DNA of 64,000 bases from contig OZ254082.1 in NCBI GenBank assembly GCA_965267535.1, forward strand, positions 4,588,001 through 4,652,000, in the 5' to 3' direction. Position 1 is the first letter of the stretch; each line of letters opens with the position of its first letter. Positions 17,103 through 25,425 of this stretch are shown here, piece after piece. The stretch is from CAXBNB01 sp965267535. Its GTDB lineage: Bacteria > Bacteroidota > Bacteroidia > Cytophagales > Cyclobacteriaceae. The notes under the pieces are model-generated. The model saw only the letters and a program-made list of their open reading frames with translations. It was not told where the DNA came from and did not search any database. The position numbers and the translations under genes were made by a program.

Positions 17103-18224
17103 ATGAAAACAATAGCAAAAACCACTACGGTCTTCCTAATGACTCTGGTTGTACTAATGAGCTGCAAGGAAGATGAAATCATTGACAATGCCCTCACTGT
17201 AGGAGACTATCAGGCCGAAAGCTTCAGCGACCTGACCAAAGAAGAAGTGCAACAAATGGAAACTCCCTATGAATCTAAAATGGAAGAAAAGTTTCCCAGC
17301 AATGGTCGGGTTGTAATCAGCAACACCAACATCATCATCGAAACGATGCTGGAAATCATGTTAGACGCAAAGTTTATTGGTATCAAAGATGCAGAAGTAA
17401 GAGGACTCGCAGCATACAAAATCCGACTGGAATTGGATGACGATGACAGTGTAATAGAAATATTTATTGCCAAAGACCTCTTTAAAGTACTCAAAATAAG
17501 AGGATACTCCGGCAGCTTTGATTACGCCATCAGCCCGGGGGGTAGTTTTATTACGCTGGAAGCAGCAATAAAAGTAGCTCTGGAAAAACAAGCCGGTGAA
17601 GTAGAATACTGGGAATTGGAGCTGGAAGAAAACAACAAGTGGGAGTATGAGATCCACGTAGAAATGGACGATATGCGCATGGAAGTAGAAGTAGACGCTA
17701 CCACAGGTGCTGTTATAGGACTAAACAAGATGGACGATGAAGATGAAAAAGAGTTTGAGCCTGAAGATGACGACAAAGACGAAGAAGAAACAAAACTACC
17801 CAGCGAAATAAAATCTTCTCTGTCCGGGTGGACAGCCACAGAAATTCTTTACGCTGAAAAAGAAGAAAGTGATGACCAAAAAAGTGACATTTGGAGCATC
17901 TACTTCAAAACAAGCAATGGCGCAGTATTCAGAATAGAAGTAGAAGAAGACACCAACACTATAGTGTATGCCAAAGGAGAAGAAGGTCCCTTTGACTATG
18001 ACCTGAAGATAAGCCCTAACTATGCTTCGCTAAAAACGGTGATGGCAGAAGTAAATACGGAAATGCAATCAGAAACCTACTACTGGTATTTTGAAGAAAT
18101 AGAACATGAACAAAAAACACACCTGGCGTTTGTGATAAAAGTAAAAGACAAAAACAACAAGTATCACAAAATAGCAGTAGACGTGGAAACCTCCTCGTGG
18201 ATATACACCCACACCTACGATTAA
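17103..18224 (+). CDS. Acidic PepSY-like lipoprotein with duplicated repeats
   Basis: A 373-residue lipoprotein (signal peptide ending at LMSC, Cys at residue 21). The body holds PepSY-like units: one about residues 145-205 (ITLEAAIKVALEK ... MEVEVDATTGAVIG) and another in the C-terminal half. Short segments repeat, for example GYSGSFDYAISP near residue 132 and GEEGPFDYDLKISP near residue 296. A very acidic linker (DDEDEKEFEPEDDDKDEEE) joins the halves. PepSY domains often bind or inhibit peptidases in the envelope. The acidity could also suit cation binding. It is followed by a strong terminator, so it is probably transcribed alone. Confidence 0.72.
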   Translation: MKTIAKTTTVFLMTLVVLMSCKEDEIIDNALTVGDYQAESFSDLTKEEVQQMETPYESKMEEKFPSNGRVVISNTNIIIETMLEIMLDAKFIGIKDAEVRGLAAYKIRLELDDDDSVIEIFIAKDLFKVLKIRGYSGSFDYAISPGGSFITLEAAIKVALEKQAGEVEYWELELEENNKWEYEIHVEMDDMRMEVEVDATTGAVIGLNKMDDEDEKEFEPEDDDKDEEETKLPSEIKSSLSGWTATEILYAEKEESDDQKSDIWSIYFKTSNGAVFRIEVEEDTNTIVYAKGEEGPFDYDLKISPNYASLKTVMAEVNTEMQSETYYWYFEEIEHEQKTHLAFVIKVKDKNNKYHKIAVDVETSSWIYTHTYD

Positions 18225-18239
18225 AAATCATAGTTTACC

Positions 18240-18271
18240 AAAAAAGGCCGGCCAACACCAGCCTTTTTTTT
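18240..18271 (+). terminator. Intrinsic terminator after the PepSY lipoprotein gene
   Basis: AAAAAAGGC pairs with GCCTTTTTT across a 12-base loop that itself contains part of a GGCCGGCC palindrome, and a T-run follows. It lies 15 bases after the stop codon. Confidence 0.75.
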
Positions 18272-18290
18272 GTCTGTGAATATAAATGTC

Positions 18291-18298
18291 TAATTTTG
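18291..18298 (+). promoter_or_regulatory. Bacteroidota -7 box (TAATTTTG) for divIC
   Basis: Matches TAnnTTTG, lies just after the terminator at 18240-18271 and 57 bases before the divIC start. Confidence 0.4.
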
Positions 18299-18355
18299 GG
18301 AGAGAAAATGAGTCCTGTAAAACCAGCAGCACACACACCCTAAAATTCAGGAAAA

Positions 18356-18661
18356 ATGACGGATATATTTAACAAACTCCCCCGTTTTACGAGGAACTTC
18401 TACTTTCTGGGAGGAGTCATATTTCTGATATGGATGCTTTTTTTTGATGCCAACGACTTTTATTCCCAATATCAGCTTCGCAAAAAATTGCGAGACCTGG
18501 AAAGCCAGCGAGACTACTATCTGGAGGAAATCGAAAAAGTAAAAAAAGACAGGGAAGCCCTCCTCAACGACAAGTCACAATTGGAGCGCTTTGCCCGGGA
18601 AAAATATTATATGAAAAAAGAGGGGGAAGAAGTATTCATAGTTGTTGAAGAAGAAAAATAA
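18356..18661 (+). CDS. divIC: Septum formation initiator DivIC/FtsB
   Basis: A 101-residue bitopic cell-division protein. It has a short cytoplasmic tail, one membrane helix at residues about 15-35, then a coiled coil (QLRKKLRDLESQRDYYLEEIEKVKKD) and the conserved end region LERFAREKYYMKKEGEEVFIV. FtsB/DivIC bridges FtsL and FtsQ/DivIB at the septum. Length and layout fit the family. The start is the ATG at 18356, with a TAATTTTG promoter element upstream. Confidence 0.9.
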   Translation: MTDIFNKLPRFTRNFYFLGGVIFLIWMLFFDANDFYSQYQLRKKLRDLESQRDYYLEEIEKVKKDREALLNDKSQLERFAREKYYMKKEGEEVFIVVEEEK

Positions 18662-18724
18662 GTGAGCGTCTAAACCCGGCCACATCAGCCGCCGTAATGT
18701 TCGATGAAGCAAACCAAACTACTC

Positions 18725-19249
18725 ATGAAAAAAACTATACTCATTTTTATCGCAGCAGTAGCACTGACATTTTCTGCACAGGCTCAAAACCAAAATGAAA
18801 TAGACAAGCGTTCGGACTGGCAGGAACGCATTTTTATGGGAGGAAATATGGGCCTTCAATTTGGCCAGGACACTTACGTCAACCTATCGCCCACTATGGG
18901 CTACCGCATCACCAACGAAGTATCTGCCGGAGTAGGCGTATCCTATATCTACACCAAGCGATTTAGCCAATCCCGCACACATTATGGTGGCAATGTTTTT
19001 AGCAGGGTAAACCTATTTGATCCCTTCTTTGCCATGGCTCAGTACGAATACCTAAGTGTGGACATTGGCGCTGAAGGCAAAAGACTAGGACTAAAAAGCT
19101 TTTTGGTAGGCGGTGGAGTACAACAACCACTTGGAGGCAATGCTGTAGCGTCGTTTACGGTCATGTACAACCTGTCGTATGTAGAAGGCGAACCCAGTGC
19201 TTACAACAGTCCCATAGTGATAGGAGGAGGAATTACCCTCGGGTTCTAA
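18725..19249 (+). CDS. Small outer membrane beta-barrel protein
   Basis: A 174-residue protein when started at the ATG at 18725, which gives a clean signal peptide (MKKTILIF ... SAQAQ); an in-frame ATG at 18704 would add seven residues. The mature chain alternates polar and hydrophobic residues, has many Gly, Tyr and Phe, and ends in GGGITLGF with a terminal Phe, the usual signal for outer-membrane assembly. About eight strands fit the length, as in OmpA- or OmpX-size barrels. Function unknown. The stop codon overlaps that of the convergent dehydrogenase gene (CTAA). Confidence 0.7.
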   Translation: MKKTILIFIAAVALTFSAQAQNQNEIDKRSDWQERIFMGGNMGLQFGQDTYVNLSPTMGYRITNEVSAGVGVSYIYTKRFSQSRTHYGGNVFSRVNLFDPFFAMAQYEYLSVDIGAEGKRLGLKSFLVGGGVQQPLGGNAVASFTVMYNLSYVEGEPSAYNSPIVIGGGITLGF

Positions 19250-20313
19250 AACGTAAGCCCGAGTTTATCAGCCAAAGATTTCAGGTCTTCTACTACAGGA
19301 TCCAATAGCGGAATACCGTTCTTTTTCCTTTCTGCTTCAATTTCTCTTTCCGGATCACCCGGTATCACTACCCGCTGCTCACCGGCCACTGTCTCAGACT
19401 GCCTGAATCGGGCTATCCAATTATCCATATGATGCAAAAAGTCTTCCTTGGGTCGAAAAGCATCAATACGCATCACGCCAAAGAAATGGCCTATACCCTC
19501 ACCTACAGGATCGGCTGGCGGTTGCAAAAAACTAACAAAAGGAGGCACCCAGGGGCCATAGTTAGCTCCAGACAATACTGCAGAAAAAATATCCACCACA
19601 GACCCAAGTATATATCCCTTGTGGGAGCCATGTTCTCTATCTCCTCCGAGCGGCAGCAAAGCTCCACCGTTTTTTACACCATGCGAATCGGTAGTAATCA
19701 AACCTTCCTTGTCCTGCACCCATCCGGCCGGACAATCCATCTGTTTGCGCTGCAGTATTTCCAACTTGCCATTGGCCGCAGTGGTAGTAGCCATATCGGC
19801 TACAAATGCGGGTTGAGATCGTGTAGGCACAGCCACCGCTATAGGGTTAGTGCCAAGCAGCCTTTCTTTCGAAAAAGTAGGAGAAACCAGCGGACTGGCA
19901 TTGGTCATAGATATACCAATCATATCGTGCTCAAGAGCCATCATAGCATGATACCCGGCTATCCCGTAGTGATTAGAGTTTTTTACCGAAACCCAACCTG
20001 TACCTGCTACTTTTGCTTTTTCTATGGCTATCTCCATGGCTTTGGGGCCGGCTACCAGCCCTAGCGCAGCATCGCCATCCACCACCGCAGTAGAGGGCGT
20101 TTCGTGCACTACTTTGATGTCCGGCGAAGTATTTATCCGTTTAGCCTCCCACAGGCGCACATAGCCTGACAAACGGGCAATACCATGAGAATCTACCCCT
20201 CTCAGGTCTGCATTGATCAGTACCTTGCCTGCCAGTTGGGCATGAGATTGGCTATAACCTATAGCAGCAAAAACATCTACAATAAAAGCCTCAAGCTTGC
20301 GGTAATCATACAT
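19246..20313 (-). CDS. Malate/L-lactate dehydrogenase family oxidoreductase (Ldh/YlbC type)
   Basis: A 355-residue NAD(P)-dependent 2-hydroxyacid dehydrogenase of the type unrelated to classical LDH/MDH. Family marks include LRGVDSHGIARL near residue 37, NSNHYGIAGYHAMMAL near residue 112 with the catalytic His, TNASPLVSP, and KGYILGSVVDIFSAVLSGANYG near residue 232. The substrate may be malate, sulfolactate, ureidoglycolate or lactate; sequence alone does not decide. It is 11 bases downstream of the ppx gene in the same direction, so probably co-transcribed. Confidence 0.88.
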   Translation of the reverse strand: MYDYRKLEAFIVDVFAAIGYSQSHAQLAGKVLINADLRGVDSHGIARLSGYVRLWEAKRINTSPDIKVVHETPSTAVVDGDAALGLVAGPKAMEIAIEKAKVAGTGWVSVKNSNHYGIAGYHAMMALEHDMIGISMTNASPLVSPTFSKERLLGTNPIAVAVPTRSQPAFVADMATTTAANGKLEILQRKQMDCPAGWVQDKEGLITTDSHGVKNGGALLPLGGDREHGSHKGYILGSVVDIFSAVLSGANYGPWVPPFVSFLQPPADPVGEGIGHFFGVMRIDAFRPKEDFLHHMDNWIARFRQSETVAGEQRVVIPGDPEREIEAERKKNGIPLLDPVVEDLKSLADKLGLTF

Positions 20314-20324
20314 ATCGTTATCAA

Positions 20325-21257
20325 TTATTGGCCGGTCAGCATACCGATCTTGTCATCATCGCTAAACAACACTCCTTCTTTAAGAGCAAAAGCTGACACC
20401 CGCAACCGGGCTATATTCAATCGCTGTACTACTAATTTTATGAGAAGGGAAGCCACCACTATCATATCGGCACGCATGGCTATCATGCCCGGTATCTGCA
20501 ATCGCTCATCTCTGTTTTTCATCACCAGTTCGTCGCACAGGTTTAAGAAAGCATCAACAGGCAGTGTGGCTTCACTTCGCGACATTCCCTGTCCTGCTTC
20601 AGACAGCAGGTACATATCATACAAAGTATCGAACGATCCTGCCGACCCTATCAGGGATGTCACCGCATAAGTATCGCATTGCCTCATCACTTCTTCCAGC
20701 TCAGTGGTCAGGTAGTTGTTCAGCCTGTCAATATCCTGCTGGGTAATCGGATCGTGAGTGTGAAACTTATCCATCAGGCGCTGACCTCCTATTTCCAGAC
20801 TCTTCATCCACAGGGGTTTCTTTTTATCGGCTATGATGAATTCTATACTCCCCCCTCCAATGTCTACTATCAGCTCGTTTCCTTCGGCTATTTTCATATA
20901 CCTTTTTACTCCCTGGTATATATATGAAGCCTCTTCATGGCCCGATAGCACCTGCACTTCAAATCCGGTTTCGCTAAGTACCCGATCGACAAACTCATTC
21001 TGATTGGCGGCATTGCGCACCGCACTGGTAGCTGTCACTACCGTTTGCTCCACTTCGTATTTTTCAATGGTAGCCTTGTAGGCCTGCAGCGTTTGTATGG
21101 CTCTTTCTACAGCATCATCGGTTATCACCCCTTTGCTTATACCTCCCATACCCAGCCTTACGGCCTGCTTTTCTTTATACAAGATTTCCCCTGTCACCCG
21201 ATCAGCTATGATCAGATTAAACGTATTGGTTCCTATATCAACGGCAGCCTTGAGCAT
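20325..21257 (-). CDS. ppx: Ppx/GppA family exopolyphosphatase
   Basis: A 310-residue phosphatase of the ASKHA fold. I start at the ATG at 21255-21257, because the chain then opens at once with the first phosphate motif (AAVDIGTNTFNLIIAD); 34 extra residues upstream look non-coding. The second phosphate loop is ELIVDIGGGSIEFI near residue 125. The length is that of the short N-terminal-domain-only form (about 300 residues), as usual in Bacteroidota. It degrades polyphosphate or pppGpp in the cytoplasm. It is divergent from the acyl-CoA carboxylase gene. Confidence 0.9.
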   Translation of the reverse strand: MLKAAVDIGTNTFNLIIADRVTGEILYKEKQAVRLGMGGISKGVITDDAVERAIQTLQAYKATIEKYEVEQTVVTATSAVRNAANQNEFVDRVLSETGFEVQVLSGHEEASYIYQGVKRYMKIAEGNELIVDIGGGSIEFIIADKKKPLWMKSLEIGGQRLMDKFHTHDPITQQDIDRLNNYLTTELEEVMRQCDTYAVTSLIGSAGSFDTLYDMYLLSEAGQGMSRSEATLPVDAFLNLCDELVMKNRDERLQIPGMIAMRADMIVVASLLIKLVVQRLNIARLRVSAFALKEGVLFSDDDKIGMLTGQ

Positions 21258-21378
21258 CTTAAAAAAATTTAGGGCGAATTTAGAAACAAAATACGAATAC
21301 CATTGGCAAAAGGATAAATGTATTTGTAACCCAAACAAATGATCATACAAATAGGGCAATCATAAGCGGTTCACTCAT

Positions 21379-21386
21379 TATATTTG
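21379..21386 (+). promoter_or_regulatory. Bacteroidota -7 box (TATATTTG) for the carboxylase gene
   Basis: The octamer matches TAnnTTTG. It lies 22 bases before the ATG at 21408 and covers the TTG at 21384 that could otherwise be read as start, which supports the ATG. Confidence 0.45.
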
Positions 21387-21407
21387 AGTATCAACATCAC
21401 CCTCGAT

Positions 21408-22964
21408 ATGACTTTCAAGACAACAGAAGAAAAACTGGCTTATCTCCAAAAACTCAATCAGGAAGCCCTGCTAGGGGGAGGACAAAAAAGAATCGATGCT
21501 CAGCACGCCAAAGGAAAACTCACCGCCCGTGAGCGCATTCACCTACTGCTGGACGAAGGCACATTCGAAGAAGTAGGCAAGTTTGTGACCCACCGCGCTA
21601 CAGACTTTGGGCTCGACAAACAAAAAATACTGGGCGATGGTGTAGTTACTGGTTATGGAGAAATTCACGGCAGGCTGGTATATGTTTTTAGCCAGGATTT
21701 TACAGTTTTTGGAGGGTCACTTTCTGAAACCTACGCCGAAAAAATCGTAAAGATCATGGACATGGCCATGCAAAATGGCGCTCCTATCATTGGGCTTAAC
21801 GACTCGGGAGGTGCCCGCATACAAGAGGGCGTGGTATCACTGGCCGGATATGCCGACATCTTTTATAAAAACACGCTAGCGTCTGGAGTTATTCCACAGC
21901 TATCGGCAATTATGGGCCCTTGTGCAGGAGGAGCGGTGTACTCTCCGGCCATCACCGATTTTATTTTTATGGTAGAAAACACTTCCTACATGTTTGTGAC
22001 AGGCCCCAATGTAGTGAAAACTGTGACTCAGGAAGAAGTAACTGCCGAAGAACTGGGGGGAGCGTCTACACACAGCAGCAAAAGTGGAGTAACGCACTTT
22101 GCCTGTGCCAATGAGGTAGTGTGCATCAAACAAATAAAGCAGCTGCTGAGCTATATACCCCAAAACTGCGAAGAAGAGCCTGCCATGCTTGCCTACGAAG
22201 CTGCCGATGAAACCCGAAGTGTGCTGGACAACACAGTGCCGGCCAACCCCAACCAACCCTACGACATCAAAGAGGTGATAGATGGCATTGTAGATCAGGA
22301 TACTTTTTTTGAGGTACATGAAAACTTTGCAGAAAACATAGTGGTAGGTTTTGCCCGCCTGGCAGGTAGAAGTATAGGTATAGTAGCCAACCAACCTGCA
22401 TGCCTGGCAGGCGTGCTTGACATACACTCCAGTACCAAAGGAGCTCGCTTTGTCCGGTTTTGCGACTGCTTCAATATTCCACTATTGGTGCTGGAAGATG
22501 TTCCGGGTTTTTTGCCGGGAACAGATCAGGAGTGGAATGCCATCATCACCAATGGAGCCAAACTGCTCTATGCATTTAGCGAAGCTACCGTTCCCCGTAT
22601 CACGGTGATCACCCGAAAGGCCTATGGCGGAGCTTATGATGTAATGAACTCCAAACACATCGGAGCAGACATGAACTTTGCCTGGCCCACCGCCGAAATA
22701 GCCGTGATGGGTGCAAAAGGTGCTGCTGAAATTATTTTTAAAAAGGAAATAAAAGAAGCTGATGACCCGGAGGCCAAACTGCAGGAAAAAATAGACGAAT
22801 ACACTCAAAAATTTGCCAATCCCTACATTGCTGCCAGCAGAGGGTTTGTAGACGAAGTAATTCTCCCCAGCCAAACACGAAAAAAACTCATTGCCGCGTT
22901 TAAAATGTTGGAAAACAAAGTGGCTAAATTGCCGCGCAAAAAACATGGCAACATCCCTTTGTAA
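21408..22964 (+). CDS. Acyl-CoA carboxylase carboxyltransferase (beta) subunit
   Basis: A 518-residue carboxyltransferase subunit, most like propionyl-CoA or methylmalonyl-CoA decarboxylase-type beta chains. It starts at ATG 21408 (MTFKTTEEKL). Marks are GKLTARERIHLLLD near residue 48, GGARIQEGVVSLAGYADIF near residue 135, the oxyanion-hole glycines in GPCAGGAVYSPAITDF, and GAKGAAEIIFKKEI near residue 445. It moves carboxyl from carboxybiotin to an acyl-CoA. No biotin carboxylase or biotin carrier gene is next to it, so its partners are elsewhere. The M42 peptidase follows 39 bases later and could share the transcript. Confidence 0.92.
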   Translation: MTFKTTEEKLAYLQKLNQEALLGGGQKRIDAQHAKGKLTARERIHLLLDEGTFEEVGKFVTHRATDFGLDKQKILGDGVVTGYGEIHGRLVYVFSQDFTVFGGSLSETYAEKIVKIMDMAMQNGAPIIGLNDSGGARIQEGVVSLAGYADIFYKNTLASGVIPQLSAIMGPCAGGAVYSPAITDFIFMVENTSYMFVTGPNVVKTVTQEEVTAEELGGASTHSSKSGVTHFACANEVVCIKQIKQLLSYIPQNCEEEPAMLAYEAADETRSVLDNTVPANPNQPYDIKEVIDGIVDQDTFFEVHENFAENIVVGFARLAGRSIGIVANQPACLAGVLDIHSSTKGARFVRFCDCFNIPLLVLEDVPGFLPGTDQEWNAIITNGAKLLYAFSEATVPRITVITRKAYGGAYDVMNSKHIGADMNFAWPTAEIAVMGAKGAAEIIFKKEIKEADDPEAKLQEKIDEYTQKFANPYIAASRGFVDEVILPSQTRKKLIAAFKMLENKVAKLPRKKHGNIPL

Positions 22965-23003
22965 ACAAGGGATATCAATTGATTCAACCAATAATTATTT
23001 TTT

Positions 23004-24074
23004 ATGGACAAAAAAAGCAAACGATTTCTTTTCGAATATCTCAACAACGCATCACCCACCGGATTTGAAAGCTCAGGTCAACAGCTTTGGCTCGACTATA
23101 TAAAACCCTACATCAACGACTACATTTCCGATACCTATGGATCGCTTGTAGGCGTGATCAACCCAGACCACCCCTACAAGGTTGTTATTGAAGCTCACGC
23201 GGATGAAATAGCCTGGTTTGTAAACTACATTACCGACGAAGGCTACATCTATGTAGTACGAAACGGCGGGTCGGATCACATGATAGCTCCATCTAAGCGG
23301 GTAAACATACACACCTCTAAGGGTATAGTGAAAGGCGTGTTTGGATGGCCTGCCATTCATGTGCGCTCAAACAATGACGAGACTAAGCCCGAAGTAAAAA
23401 ATATTTTTATAGATGTAGGATGCAGCTCTAAAGAAGAGGTAGAAAAACTGGGCATACATGTAGGGTCGGTGGTCACTTTCGACGATGAAGCCATGGACCT
23501 AAACAAAAAATACGTAACCGGTCGTGCACTAGACAACCGCGTGGGAGGATTTATGATAGCCGAGGTAGCCCGCAGGCTTCATGAGCAAAAAGTAAAACTG
23601 CCCTTCGGACTTTATGTGGTCAATGCTGTGCAGGAAGAAATAGGCCTGAGAGGTGCAGAAATGATTGCCGCACGTATCAAGCCCGACCTGGCCATCATTA
23701 CCGATGTGTGCCACGACACCCACTCACCCATGTACGACAAAAAAGTGAGCGGTGATCAAAAATCCGGAAAAGGCCCTGTGCTGACATACGGTCCTGCCGT
23801 ACAAAACAACCTGCTGGATATGATAATAGCCGTAGCTGAAAAAAATAAAATTCCTTTTCAACGAGCAGCTGCAAGCCGATCTACCGGCACAGACACAGAT
23901 GCCTTTGCTTATTCCAATGAGGGGGTGGCTTCTGCTCTTATTTCGCTTCCGCTAAAGTATATGCACACCACCGTGGAAACAGCCCACTATGACGACATAG
24001 AAAGCGTGATTCAGCTCATGACAGAATTTTTAAAACAACTGCCAGCCAAATACGATTTCAGATATATCAAATAA
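23004..24074 (+). CDS. M42 family glutamyl/leucyl aminopeptidase
   Basis: A 356-residue cytoplasmic dinuclear-metal aminopeptidase of the FrvX/TET group. Metal ligands and catalytic residues can be placed: EAHADEIAWFV near residue 64 (His, Asp), GRALDNRVGGFM near residue 175 (Asp), QEEIGLRGAEM near residue 213 (Glu-Glu), ITDVCHD near residue 236 (Asp) and LKYMHTTVETAHYDD near residue 315 (His). It trims short peptides and usually forms 12-mer tetrahedra. It ends head-on against the permease gene; an 8-bp hairpin at 24097-24115 lies between. Confidence 0.92.
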   Translation: MDKKSKRFLFEYLNNASPTGFESSGQQLWLDYIKPYINDYISDTYGSLVGVINPDHPYKVVIEAHADEIAWFVNYITDEGYIYVVRNGGSDHMIAPSKRVNIHTSKGIVKGVFGWPAIHVRSNNDETKPEVKNIFIDVGCSSKEEVEKLGIHVGSVVTFDDEAMDLNKKYVTGRALDNRVGGFMIAEVARRLHEQKVKLPFGLYVVNAVQEEIGLRGAEMIAARIKPDLAIITDVCHDTHSPMYDKKVSGDQKSGKGPVLTYGPAVQNNLLDMIIAVAEKNKIPFQRAAASRSTGTDTDAFAYSNEGVASALISLPLKYMHTTVETAHYDDIESVIQLMTEFLKQLPAKYDFRYIK

Positions 24075-24096
24075 TCCCTGAGCAGGTAATGCAGGA

Positions 24097-24115
24097 GCTC
24101 TTTTGAAAAAAGAGC
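24097..24115. terminator. Hairpin between convergent genes, possible terminator
   Basis: GCTCTTTT pairs with AAAAGAGC around a three-base loop, 22 bases after the M42 peptidase stop. There is no T-run after it on the + strand, so its action as an intrinsic terminator is uncertain. Confidence 0.35.
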
Positions 24116-24147
24116 ATGGCCGGAACACTTCGGAAATGCTACTCATT

Positions 24148-25362
24148 TTAAGAGAGCTCTTTTTCTTTGTTTTTTTCCTGAAAAGTAAAAAGAAACAACA
24201 CAGCTACCATTACTGCAAAAACAGCCGGTATCCACCAGAAAGTCTGCCAGTCATATTCTCCATTAGCAGTAAACCAATCGAGTACATTGCCGGAAATAAC
24301 CGAGCCTATACCCATGCCCACACCATAAGTAATAAGGGTAATAAACCCTTGCGCACTGGCACGTATGCTCTGGGGAGCTTTTTTATCTACATAAATTTGA
24401 CCCGTTACAAAAAAGAAGTCGTAGCAAATACCATGTAGAGCTATACCCAAAAATAGCATCCATACCATTTCATCCGTATTGCCCATAGCAAACAACCCGT
24501 ACCTGATAAGCCAGGCAAACATGCCTACCAATAGCATTTTTTTCACACCCAGGCGTACAAAAAACCAGGGCATAAGAATCATAAAAAGCACTTCTGACAT
24601 TTGCCCTATACTTTGTGCTGATGCCGCATTTTCCATACCCAGATCGTTTAAAAACAGATTGGTAAAGCTGTAGTAAAATGCCAGTGGTATCGATATCAGC
24701 AGCGAACTCAACACGAATACCGCAAACGACCTATCCTTGAGTAGCTTAAGGGCTTTGAGCCCCATAATTTCACCCAGAGAAATATCCTTCCCCGTATTCT
24801 TAGGGGGAGTATTAGGCAGGGTAAAAGAATATACGCCCAATACGAGCGACATAAAAGCAGCCATTTTCATAGGCAGTGTGGTACGCTCAACCTCGCCATA
24901 GAGCGGCCCTAGCAAAAAATTGATAGAGAGTCCGGCTACAATCCAACCCAGCGTACCCCACACCCGTATTCCGGGAAATTCTTTATCGGGACTATCCATC
25001 TGCTGAAAAGCGATGCTGTTGACCAATGCCAGAGTAGGCATGTAACAGGCATTGTACACCAGTAGCGCCAGGATAAGGGGCACAGTAGCTGTAATGCCCG
25101 TGGCAAAGTACAACACAGCGGCTCCCGCAAGGTGGAGCACTCCCATCACTTTCTGCGAAGGAAAAAACCGATCGGCCACCATCCCTATAAAAAAGGGTGA
25201 TAAGATAGCCGCTATATTGTTCATCAGGTATGTAGTGCCTATTTCAGCTCCCGAAAAACCTATTTTGGCCAGATATGACCCTACCGTGACAAACCACCCA
25301 CCCCAGATAAAAAACTCAAGAAACATCATAAAGCTTAGTCGGGTGTAGGTGGTCTTTTTCAT
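24148..25362 (-). CDS. MFS transporter, nucleoside:H+ symporter (NupG/XapB) family
   Basis: A 404-residue, 12-segment inner-membrane permease. Start at the ATG at 25360-25362; a TTG nine bases upstream is less likely. The segment FLEFFIWGGWFVTVGSYLAK and the following NNIAAILSPFFIGMVADRFF are typical of the nucleoside:proton symporter family. In Bacteroidota such permeases often sit next to sugar or sulfated-glycan genes, so substrate need not be a nucleoside. The sulfatase gene lies 63 bases upstream in the same direction, suggesting one operon for release and uptake of a substrate. Confidence 0.85.
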   Translation of the reverse strand: MKKTTYTRLSFMMFLEFFIWGGWFVTVGSYLAKIGFSGAEIGTTYLMNNIAAILSPFFIGMVADRFFPSQKVMGVLHLAGAAVLYFATGITATVPLILALLVYNACYMPTLALVNSIAFQQMDSPDKEFPGIRVWGTLGWIVAGLSINFLLGPLYGEVERTTLPMKMAAFMSLVLGVYSFTLPNTPPKNTGKDISLGEIMGLKALKLLKDRSFAVFVLSSLLISIPLAFYYSFTNLFLNDLGMENAASAQSIGQMSEVLFMILMPWFFVRLGVKKMLLVGMFAWLIRYGLFAMGNTDEMVWMLFLGIALHGICYDFFFVTGQIYVDKKAPQSIRASAQGFITLITYGVGMGIGSVISGNVLDWFTANGEYDWQTFWWIPAVFAVMVAVLFLFTFQEKNKEKELS

Positions 25363-25425
25363 AGTCGGCAAAATCAGGTTTTCAGGTTTGGTTTAAACCC
25401 TGTAAAATAATAAAAAGTCATCTTT

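Noticed and set aside
21900..22427. 175-residue open frame on the minus strand inside the carboxylase gene
   Set aside because: It is antisense to a clear acyl-CoA carboxylase gene, and its translation shows no family features.
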